A stretch of DNA of 43,337 nucleotides from an uncultured Lachnospiraceae bacterium (lineage in GTDB: Bacteria; Bacillota; Clostridia; Lachnospirales; Lachnospiraceae), in the NCBI GenBank assembly GCA_910587955.1, contig CAJUNN010000023.1, forward strand, positions 1 through 43,337, written 5' to 3'. The translations under genes and the position numbers were made by a program. The notes beneath the pieces were generated by a model, which did no database searches, was not told where the DNA came from, and saw only the letters and a program-made list of their open reading frames with translations. This document shows, in pieces, positions 33,459 to 40,628 of the stretch. Position 1 is the first letter of the stretch. Each line of letters begins with the position of its first letter.

Positions 33459-34292
33459 TTACTGCTCGATCAGGGCTGCCTGTACACCGTAGGTTTCGGC
33501 GCACTGCACCATGGTGCCGTCCTCATAGGATGCTGCAAAGAAATCATTGAGGGCTGCCGCCAGATCGGAGCCTTTCCGGAAGCCTACGCCGTACTCCTCG
33601 CTGTTCAGCTGCACGGTATAGGTCAGATCCGCATAGCCGGTTCCCTCTCCTACCATAGCTGCCGCCATCAGGGAATCAATCACCGCTGCGTCGGAGGTGC
33701 CGGATTTCACTTCCAAAAGAGCGTCGGACTGTGCCTTCACCGGAGTAAAGTCTGCGCCCAGAGCCTGCACTTCCGCCTCGCCCGCGCTGCCTGCCTCTAC
33801 GGCAAAGCTCAAATCTCCCAGGCTCTCCTTATCCTGATACTGGTCTGCCTGATCCGCAGGTACGATGACCACCTGGGCATTGTTGCAGTAGGCCTTGGAA
33901 CACTCCATGGCGCTGGTTACTTCCGGCGTCAGGGTCATGCCGTTCCACACACAATCGATGGTTTTTCCATCCAGCTCCATAACCTTATTGTCCCAGTCAA
34001 TCTCTACAAACTCCGCCTCTACGCCCAGGCTCTCTGCAAAAGCCTTGGCCATATCTGCGTCAAAGCCGATCCAGCTTCCGTCGGCATCCTTGTAATCCAT
34101 AGGCTCAAAGTCGGTAATTCCCACCACCAGGGTCCCTTTCCCCTTCACATACTCCATATCGCTTTCGGAAGAAGCCTCCTCCCCTGCTGCAGGGGCTTCC
34201 GTCTCCGGCTCCGTTTTCTTGGAACCGCAGCCTGCCAGCATAGCCGCCGTAAGACTTACACACAATAATACGCCTAACATTCTTTTTTTCAT
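33459..34292 (-). CDS. Polar amino-acid ABC transporter, substrate-binding lipoprotein
   Basis: A 277-aa surface lipoprotein. The signal peptide ends in the lipobox LAGC (Cys about residue 22), followed by a Glu/Ala/Ser-rich linker. The SBP family 3 fold is seen in GTLVVGITDFEPMDYKD, GFDADMAKAFAESLGV and DCVWNGMTLTPE. Exact amino acid unknown; the fold covers cystine, glutamine, arginine and others. First gene of the operon, GGGAGG before the ATG. Confidence 0.93.
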   Translation of the reverse strand: MKKRMLGVLLCVSLTAAMLAGCGSKKTEPETEAPAAGEEASSESDMEYVKGKGTLVVGITDFEPMDYKDADGSWIGFDADMAKAFAESLGVEAEFVEIDWDNKVMELDGKTIDCVWNGMTLTPEVTSAMECSKAYCNNAQVVIVPADQADQYQDKESLGDLSFAVEAGSAGEAEVQALGADFTPVKAQSDALLEVKSGTSDAAVIDSLMAAAMVGEGTGYADLTYTVQLNSEEYGVGFRKGSDLAAALNDFFAASYEDGTMVQCAETYGVQAALIEQ

Positions 34293-34333
34293 AATTCCTC
34301 CCGCACCGGAATCCCGGTTTACTTTTTTTCTCT

Positions 34334-34353
34334 ACCAGTTGGTCACTGTACCA
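34334..34353. promoter_or_regulatory. Overlapping dyads in the leader of the amino-acid ABC operon
   Basis: ACCA-GT-TGGT (34334-34343) overlaps TGGT-6-ACCA (34340-34353), just downstream of the -10 box. Possible repressor site; no cognate regulator is nearby. Confidence 0.3.
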
Positions 34354-34371
34354 CAGTAAAGTTACCGTTGT

Positions 34372-34400
34372 ATTCTATCACAGGTGCGAGGGGTTGTCAA
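34372..34400 (-). promoter_or_regulatory. Promoter of the amino-acid ABC operon
   Basis: Minus strand: TTGACA (34395-34400), 17-base spacer, TAGAAT (34372-34377). It lies just past the TPR gene and separates the importer from the Hsp70-like module. Confidence 0.75.
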
Positions 34401-34409
34401 CAGGAGAAA

Positions 34410-35198
34410 TCAGGCATACCGGGTATTCTTATAATACTCCCCTTCCAGATCATACAGCCGTTTCACCGGATCCTGGCAATGCTCCAGGTGTTCCTTTGAT
34501 TCTTCCAGAAGACGGTCGTACTCCTCCGTCAGCTCCTTAAGCTGCTCTCCGCGGATATTCTGCAGCTCCATAGCCTCCTCAAAATCCTCCTCGGAAAGCC
34601 CCATGCGCATAGCGCACACGTATTGTTTCAAGACCTCAGGATCCCGGCAGTACTGGTAAGAGGTCCGGAATGCCCGGGATGCCCGGCCAAAGAGAAACAG
34701 GCGGCAGCAGCAGACCCCCAGATTGTTCCACACATGGGCGTAAAATTCCACGCCCAGACGGTCGCTCTGACGGATATCCAGGATCTTCTCGTATTCGTAG
34801 ATGGCAGCCTGATAGCTCCCGTTGATAAAATACTCATCCGCCCGCAGCTTCAGGCGCTCCTGCTCCTGGTAAGTATTCAGAATCTTCATTTTAGAGGAGA
34901 GCTGGTTCAGTTCCTCCTGGGTATAATAATCCACATTCCGCAGGATGGTAAGAACCATATTCTGCAGGCTGCTCCCAGCTTCGGCCCCTTTTTTCAGCCG
35001 CTCTGAAAGCTCCGGATTTCCTATCTCCGTGCGGATCCAATCCCAGAGATGCTCTCCCAGCATCCGTTTGTCCACCAGGTAAATATTCTGGTATAGAAAA
35101 TAGGCCAGCTCCTCCATAGAGTAAAGCCGAACTCCCATACTTTCTATATAATAGGGCGTCTCCGCCTGCCCTCTCCCGCACACGATCACCGCACCCAT
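34410..35198 (-). CDS. TPR-containing protein of the Hsp70-like module
   Basis: A 262-aa soluble protein. Residues 1-105 form a helical domain that I do not recognise (YYIESMGVRLYSMEELAYFL..). About residues 115-195 hold at least two TPR-like helix pairs (LRADEYFINGSYQAAIYEYE; VWNNLGVCCCRLFLFGRASR). The C-terminus is a charged helix (LTEEYDRLLEESKEHLEH). No signal peptide or membrane segment, so it acts in the cytosol. It starts 13 bases after the Hsp70-like gene, which points to a shared function; TPR proteins often serve chaperones as adaptors. The role is inference. Confidence 0.75.
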   Translation of the reverse strand: MGAVIVCGRGQAETPYYIESMGVRLYSMEELAYFLYQNIYLVDKRMLGEHLWDWIRTEIGNPELSERLKKGAEAGSSLQNMVLTILRNVDYYTQEELNQLSSKMKILNTYQEQERLKLRADEYFINGSYQAAIYEYEKILDIRQSDRLGVEFYAHVWNNLGVCCCRLFLFGRASRAFRTSYQYCRDPEVLKQYVCAMRMGLSEEDFEEAMELQNIRGEQLKELTEEYDRLLEESKEHLEHCQDPVKRLYDLEGEYYKNTRYA

Positions 35199-35211
35199 TT
35201 ATGCCCTCCTC

Positions 35212-36306
35212 TCAGCTCAGCTCCACTTCCTCCGTCCAGCAAAGGTCCGTGGAGGGAAACAGCTCTCCAAAGCCCAAGTCCCGGACGCTCACCCGCAGCC
35301 GGTCCACACTTAAAAATTCCACCCCGATCCGGACCCGGGTAGTTCTGGGCGGACGATCGGGAAGTCCGTCCAGCAAAAGGCTCTCTTTTTGGCCCTCCGT
35401 TCCCTGCATAGGCTGAAAAATCACCTCCACAACCGGCTCCTCACAGAGCAGAGCCTCGCATTCCGCCTTGGCTTCGTACCAACTCTCCCCTGCATTTAGA
35501 AGGGTATACACGCCTGCCTTCCCCATTCCCGGCGTACGGAGTCCTACATTATAGGAAATTTTGTCCGCACCCAGGAATACATACGGCGCCCTTTCCCGGG
35601 GCTGCACCGACTGGGCGGCCCGGTAGCAGGCTCCTTTGGCATAAAGGTTATTTCCTGCAAATACCCTTCTCCCGTTGCAGAGAAGCCGCAAAGAACCCTC
35701 ATACCACTTTTCTTCAAAGCCTTCCCCCACCAAATAAACGGCGGAAACCGGACGGCTTGCAAAAACCTCCCGGATCAAAGCCTGAAATGCCTCATCCTTC
35801 TCCTTTGGCTGCAAGCCGGAAAGGGGGATCTGCCAGTTCTCTGCGCTCTCTACTCTTGCCAGAAAAGGCTTCGTATGAGGATTGATATTCAGGGAAGCAG
35901 CCTTCAGCACCTCCCCCTCATAGCCGAAGAGAACTGCGTGATGACGCCAGATCTCCCTGGGCTGATTCAGAACATAGGCACAGAAGCTCTCCCTCCAGGT
36001 TTGTATGTAAATCCGGCTCTCGGAAATCCCAATCAGCTGCATCGCCGCCTTTTTAATCCGCTCTACCAGCCCTTCCTCCATCTCTTCCACAGAGAAAACC
36101 ACTGCGGCCGCCTCATGAACTTTTCCATAAGGCTTTAAAAGCTTCAGGGACTTTTTCAGAAACAGCTCCAGGCTCTCCGTGGGGATACGGTACTTTTCCG
36201 CTCCTGCTACCACAGACACAGACACCGGTTCTCCCAAAGACGGATTCCAACAGCAAATCTGGGAATAATCCTTTCCCAGGTCAAAACCCACTACAAATTG
36301 CGCCAC
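35212..36306 (-). CDS. Hsp70-like protein without lid (DUF5716-like)
   Basis: A 364-aa protein with the outline of Hsp70. The phosphate-1 loop is VVGFDLGKDYSQ (residues 5-16; DnaK has GIDLGTTYS). The second lobe ends with YLVGEGF (191-197) and AGNNLYAKGACYRA (217-230), matching the VLVGGSTRIP and NPDEAVAYGAA regions of DnaK. The phosphate-2 site is FGYEGE (127-132) in place of DLGGGT, so ATP hydrolysis may be weak or lost. Residues 265-350 look like the substrate-binding beta domain, with LLDGLPDRPP, RVRIGVEF and LRVSVRDLGFGE lining up with LDGI.PAPRG, EVTFDID and L.VSAKDK. The helical lid is absent. I place the start at the GTG at 36306 with AGAGGTG ahead. I recall such proteins as DUF5716, but have not checked. 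Confidence 0.7.
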   Translation of the reverse strand: MAQFVVGFDLGKDYSQICCWNPSLGEPVSVSVVAGAEKYRIPTESLELFLKKSLKLLKPYGKVHEAAAVVFSVEEMEEGLVERIKKAAMQLIGISESRIYIQTWRESFCAYVLNQPREIWRHHAVLFGYEGEVLKAASLNINPHTKPFLARVESAENWQIPLSGLQPKEKDEAFQALIREVFASRPVSAVYLVGEGFEEKWYEGSLRLLCNGRRVFAGNNLYAKGACYRAAQSVQPRERAPYVFLGADKISYNVGLRTPGMGKAGVYTLLNAGESWYEAKAECEALLCEEPVVEVIFQPMQGTEGQKESLLLDGLPDRPPRTTRVRIGVEFLSVDRLRVSVRDLGFGELFPSTDLCWTEEVELS

Positions 36307-36319
36307 GTTCACACCTCTA

Positions 36320-36791
36320 TTCCAGTTCCGCATTCGCCCCTACAGTGCACACCGTCCTTAGAAACATTTCCGGACGCCAAAACCTTCGTCCGTAATTGTT
36401 TCTGTACCCTGTATGGGCTTCTGCTGTTTTTTTATTCCAGTTCCGCATTCGCCCCTACAGTGCACACCGTCCTTAGAAACATTTCCGGACGCCAAAACCT
36501 TCGTCCGTAATTGTTTCTGTACCCTGTATGGGCTTCTGCTGTTTTTTTATTCCAGTTCCGCATTCGCCCCTACAGTGCACACCGTCCTTAGAAACATTTC
36601 CGGACGCCAAAACCTTCGTCCGTAATTGTTTCTGTGCCCTGTATGGGCTTCTGCTGTTTTTCCAGTTCCGCATCCGCCCCTACAGCGCACATTTTCCTTA
36701 GAAACACTTCCGGACGCTAAAACCTTCGTCCGTAATTGTTTCTGTACCCTGTATGGGCTTCTGCTGTTTTTTTCCAGTTCCGCATCCGCCC
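36320..36791 (-). repeat. Tandem array of ~115-bp intercistronic repeats (four units and a partial fifth)
   Basis: Units start at 36320, 36435, 36550, 36660 and 36772 (steps 115, 115, 110, 112). Units 1 and 2 are identical, unit 3 differs by one base and a 5-base loss, unit 4 by about seven changes; the fifth is only about 20 bases. On the minus strand each unit runs from AAAACAGCAGAAG to GCGGAACTGGAA and contains a hairpin (36360-36403 in unit 1): a 17-bp stem with two mismatches and loop AAGGTTTTGG. The array fills the whole gap between the DUF5717-like and Hsp70-like genes, and its last unit ends just before the Hsp70-like start. Confidence 0.92.
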
Positions 36792-36804
36792 TGCGGCGTA
36801 TGCC

Positions 36805-39357
36805 CTATTTTAATGAAAACAGCGTCTCAACCATAAACTGCTTTCTCCCGTACTGCCCGATCTGATGCTCCAGGCGATGCATATCGCGCTCTTCTAAAGA
36901 GCGGGCCATCTCATAGACTGCGGCATATTTCGTGCCTGTCACCATCTCTTCCTCCCGGCCCTCCACCATGCTCCGGTCCGGGGTGGAAATCTCCCGGCCC
37001 TCCTGGTCCGTCTCTGTGATAAACCAGGTCAGCCGTTCCCCGTAAAACAAGGTAAATTCTTTCACGAAAATCCCAGGCTCCACCGGATACAGGCGCTGGG
37101 CCACATAACTGCAGTTTTTCTCCCGGGATGTCTCAATCACATAATGAATTACTACCTTGTGAAGAGGATTGGCCCGGTATTCTACAAAAGTCTTGTCTTC
37201 CAAGAGATACGGTTTCCCCAGACGCTCCATCAAAGACTTCATAAACCCGAACCGCATCCTTCTCTGGATATAATCTTTCGTCATCTGCTCCGCCCGGATC
37301 CGCTGGAACTCACTCAGACGGGAAAGGCCCGCCAGATAATTGAGATATCCAAGCCCGCAGACATCCGCCAGATTCTCCTCCCAGGCAATCCCCTGCTCTA
37401 TATACTCGTAAGTCTGGGGCGGAACAGGATTTCCAAGAACGAAATCCTCGTGGGCCAGATTGGTCAGATAAGCCCTGCTGATAAGGCCTTCGCCCCCCAG
37501 CTGATGATAATCCCGGAAAATTTCAAAGGCCGATTCCAAAAACTGCCCGGTAAAGAGCATCTGTCCCAAAATCCGTTCCTCCAGGTCAAACACATTCAGT
37601 TCAAATTCCCGGCCCGCCCGCCAAAGGGACTCCATTACCCGGACGGAACCATAATAATAACCCGTCAGATATTCCAGAATTCCCTCGTTATACTTATTAT
37701 TCTGAAAAATAAACAGGCAGAGCTTTAAAAGAAACTCATCCTCCCCGTATTCCATCTCCCGGATCTGCCTGGCCGCCAGTTTAATGAGAAGCTTCACCCG
37801 CACCATAGAATAGCCGTGGCTCCTCACCATATTCCAGGCTTCCTCATAAAGCCCCCGCAGAATCAGGATTTCCGTAAATTTTCCCCGGTCCTTGGGCGTC
37901 ATATAGGTAGTCTCTGTCACAAAAAATTCCCGATCCAGCTCCTCAAGCTCATGATTGGCATAATAAAACTGCAGAATCTCCTGGCGCACATCCTGCTTAT
38001 ACCTGGCCGTTAACCCGCTGATTTTTAAAATCCGTTTATAATTCTCCACATTTTCCCTGGTAATCACATGATACCGGGAGGTCCCGTCGCAAAGGTGCAG
38101 GTATAGTCCCTGGTGATAACGCAGAAGCTCCCGGCATTTCTCCACATACCGCTGCTCGTTCAAAAGCTTCGTCATAGTGTAAGGCACACTGGAAGCATAG
38201 CAGTTCCCCTGCTCGTCCACCAAAAGAACCGTGGCTCCCGGCGTATAAATGGGAACCAGAGCCGTGCCTTCCGTCAAAGGAACGGTAATCCGCCTCTGCA
38301 GCTGTTCGTAGAGGACCTGCACCTGCCGGATCCGCCGGTCCTTGCAGGTAAGCCTGCGCAAAAACATAATATCGGCCAAAGCCTCCGCAAAATCAATGGT
38401 AAGAAGGCTCTCCACCAGAAAACGTTCATAAATAACCGCCAGATCTTCGCTGAGCTTCCTCTTAAGAAGCTCCTCCAGCATAAAAGCTTGGATCCCTTTC
38501 TCATACTGCCGGTACAGCTCGGAGTCTTTGTCCTGGAAACGTATCACATTGGCATAGATAAACGCTTTCTGCCGGCTGCTCAGTGAATTTTCCATCTGGA
38601 AATAGAGGAGAAGATTTCTGGGAAGGGGCTCCTGATAATCTTCCGGCGCCGCCATCATAAAATATTCATATAGATTGGTAATTTTCAGCTCCATCTGAAC
38701 GCCGCGCTTATACCAGAAAAAGCTTTCCTCATCTGTGCGGCCGTCCTTGATCAAAATAGAGCAGATACTAGAAAGCATCTCCCGGCTGCCGTATTTATAG
38801 TAAGCGTTCTGAAGCCTGGCAAACTGGGCTCCTGTGGGCTGTTTGCTCTTTAAAATCACCTCCGCCAGGCGCTGGGCCTCCTCCGGGCCCATGTCATCCC
38901 CGGAAAAATCGTCGATGATTTCCACCACCGTCTCTTCTTTCGTTTTCTTCTCCTCCGGCAGCGGTTCAATGGGGTCCGCAGAGATAAAATAGGCGTAGCT
39001 CTCCTCCTCCGGATCCCGGTGTTCCTCCACCTGGACCAGATAGGGAAGAATATACTCCCCGGCTTCCGTGACAATGCAGAACTCCCCTTCTACTTCCTCA
39101 CCGCCCCACATGCCCCGGCCGTCAAAGAGAAACGAGATCCGGGCCGTCCGGCTTTTAAACGTGGGATGCTCCAGGCGCATCCGGTAAGAGGAAGCATAGA
39201 CAATCCCTTTGATAGAACGGCTGCAGGATACGGTAAAGCTGCCCTCGCACCGGCTGCCGGGACTGCAGGAAAGCTGGATATAGGGCTTGGAAAGCGAAAC
39301 CGGGCACTTCTCATATTCGAATCTCCCGGCCGCAATCTGCTCAATTTTTCCTCTCAT
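36805..39357 (-). CDS. Large DUF5717-like protein of the Hsp70-like module
   Basis: An 850-aa cytosolic protein without signal peptide or membrane segment. Residues 1-110 look beta-rich and Ig-like (SCSPGSRCEGSFTVSC.., RISFLFDGRGMWGGEEVEGE, GEYILPYLVQVEEHRDPE). The remainder is mostly helical and repeat-like, with many short helix pairs (LLTIDFAEALADIMFLRRL; VESLWRAGREFELNVFDLEE) and a beta-containing insert around residues 375-440. I believe this is the DUF5717 family, but recognition is from memory. Start at 39357 (MRGKIEQIAAGRFEYEK) with AAAGGA ahead. It is the first gene of the module and has a good promoter at 39426-39454. Scaffold or co-chaperone roles are guesses. Confidence 0.75.
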   Translation of the reverse strand: MRGKIEQIAAGRFEYEKCPVSLSKPYIQLSCSPGSRCEGSFTVSCSRSIKGIVYASSYRMRLEHPTFKSRTARISFLFDGRGMWGGEEVEGEFCIVTEAGEYILPYLVQVEEHRDPEEESYAYFISADPIEPLPEEKKTKEETVVEIIDDFSGDDMGPEEAQRLAEVILKSKQPTGAQFARLQNAYYKYGSREMLSSICSILIKDGRTDEESFFWYKRGVQMELKITNLYEYFMMAAPEDYQEPLPRNLLLYFQMENSLSSRQKAFIYANVIRFQDKDSELYRQYEKGIQAFMLEELLKRKLSEDLAVIYERFLVESLLTIDFAEALADIMFLRRLTCKDRRIRQVQVLYEQLQRRITVPLTEGTALVPIYTPGATVLLVDEQGNCYASSVPYTMTKLLNEQRYVEKCRELLRYHQGLYLHLCDGTSRYHVITRENVENYKRILKISGLTARYKQDVRQEILQFYYANHELEELDREFFVTETTYMTPKDRGKFTEILILRGLYEEAWNMVRSHGYSMVRVKLLIKLAARQIREMEYGEDEFLLKLCLFIFQNNKYNEGILEYLTGYYYGSVRVMESLWRAGREFELNVFDLEERILGQMLFTGQFLESAFEIFRDYHQLGGEGLISRAYLTNLAHEDFVLGNPVPPQTYEYIEQGIAWEENLADVCGLGYLNYLAGLSRLSEFQRIRAEQMTKDYIQRRMRFGFMKSLMERLGKPYLLEDKTFVEYRANPLHKVVIHYVIETSREKNCSYVAQRLYPVEPGIFVKEFTLFYGERLTWFITETDQEGREISTPDRSMVEGREEEMVTGTKYAAVYEMARSLEERDMHRLEHQIGQYGRKQFMVETLFSLK

Positions 39358-39425
39358 ACCACACGTCCTTTCCTGCCAGCACACAAAAGTTCCTCATTGC
39401 TTTTTTTCAAAATGTATTTATAATA

Positions 39426-39454
39426 AGTATAGCATTATTTGCGCTAAAGTACAA
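39426..39454 (-). promoter_or_regulatory. Promoter of the DUF5717/Hsp70-like/TPR module
   Basis: Minus strand: TTGTAC (39449-39454), 17-base spacer, TATACT (39426-39431). The leader is about 65 bases. Confidence 0.65.
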
Positions 39455-39503
39455 GAATCAGAAGTCCGGCCCCGATTCCGGCTTCTATGGGGAGGTTCGT
39501 TTC

Positions 39504-40598
39504 ATGTTAAAACATGTGGATCATTTTCACGGCAGTGATTTGGAAAAAATAGAACGTATCTACGGGATCAAAAAAGAGGAAATCACCAGTTTCAGCGCCA
39601 ACGTAAACCCATTGGGCATCTCACCCAAAATGCGCAGCGCCCTGACGGAACGTATCGACTGCATTACCTCTTACCCGGATCGGGAATATACATCCCTGCG
39701 CTGCAGAATTGGAGCCTACGTTCAGGCGCCGCCGGAGCACATTCTGGTGGGAAACGGCTCCACAGAGCTGATTTCCCTTTTTATCCAGCTCCGGCATCCG
39801 AAGAAAGCCTTGATCTTAGGCCCTACTTACTCCGAGTACGAGCGGGAAATTTCCCTGGGCGGCGGCACATCCCTCTACTATCCTCTCCGGGAAGAAGACA
39901 ATTTCCTCCTGCGCGCGGAAGATTTCCGGCAGCATTTAAACGAGAGCCTGGATCTGCTGGTGATCTGCAACCCCAACAATCCCACCTCTACGGCTATTCC
40001 CAGGGATGCCATGCGTAAAATCCTGGATGAATGCAAGCGCTGTGATATCTTTGTGCTGATAGACGAAACCTATGTGGAATTTGCGCCGGACAGCGCCGCC
40101 ATTGACTCTGTCCCCCTCACCCGCTACTACAACAATCTGGTTATCCTCCGGGGCATTTCAAAATTTTTTGCCGCCCCCGGGCTGCGTCTGGGCTACGCCG
40201 TCACCGGAAGCGAAGAGCTTCTAAAAGAGATCAACGCCCGGAAAAATCCCTGGACCATCAACAGCCTGGCGGCCGCGGCAGGAGAATTGATGTTCTCGGA
40301 TGACGAATACATCGCACAGACCAAAGCTCTTATCAGCCGGGAGCGGGAACGGGTCTTCCGGGAGATGGAAAGCTGGGGAACCGTGAAGCTCTATCCCTCC
40401 TCGGCCAACTTTGTCCTGGCCCGGAGCTTAAAGGAGGAGGTCACTGCCGACGATCTTTTTGACCACGCCATCCGGCGCAGGCTTATGATCCGCAACTGCT
40501 CTACCTTCCCCTTCCTGGACCACCGGTATTTCCGGTTCTGCTTTATGAGCCCGGAGAAGAACGGGGAGCTTTTGGACTGCCTGCATGAGCTTTTGTAA
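39504..40598 (+). CDS. PLP-dependent aminotransferase/decarboxylase (CobD/HisC-like)
   Basis: A fold-type I PLP enzyme of 364 aa. Marks are NGSTELISLF (phosphate end), CNPNNPTSTA (156-160 core), the cofactor Asp in VLIDETYVEF (D187) and the Schiff-base lysine K220 in RGISKFFAAPGLRLGY; the C-terminal Arg lies in YFRFCF. The opening HFHGSDLEKIERIYGI..FSANVNPLGIS is like threonine-phosphate decarboxylase CobD, which makes the aminopropanol arm of cobamides, and less like histidinol-phosphate aminotransferase. No cobalamin gene is next to it, so the exact reaction stays open. GGGGAGG precedes the ATG. Divergent from the DUF5717 gene. Confidence 0.85.
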   Translation: MLKHVDHFHGSDLEKIERIYGIKKEEITSFSANVNPLGISPKMRSALTERIDCITSYPDREYTSLRCRIGAYVQAPPEHILVGNGSTELISLFIQLRHPKKALILGPTYSEYEREISLGGGTSLYYPLREEDNFLLRAEDFRQHLNESLDLLVICNPNNPTSTAIPRDAMRKILDECKRCDIFVLIDETYVEFAPDSAAIDSVPLTRYYNNLVILRGISKFFAAPGLRLGYAVTGSEELLKEINARKNPWTINSLAAAAGELMFSDDEYIAQTKALISRERERVFREMESWGTVKLYPSSANFVLARSLKEEVTADDLFDHAIRRRLMIRNCSTFPFLDHRYFRFCFMSPEKNGELLDCLHELL

Positions 40599-40628
40599 AA
40601 TACTCCTACCGATCTATCGCACAATATA

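Noticed and set aside
36320..36791. CRISPR array
   Set aside because: Units are ~115 bases and near-identical throughout; there are no short repeats separated by unique spacers and no cas genes nearby.
36298..36865. Several open frames on both strands across the tandem repeats, giving repetitive peptides
   Set aside because: The 115-base period is not divisible by three, so the same DNA is read in shifted frames; there are no ribosome sites, and the hairpin structure and intercistronic location explain the conservation better.
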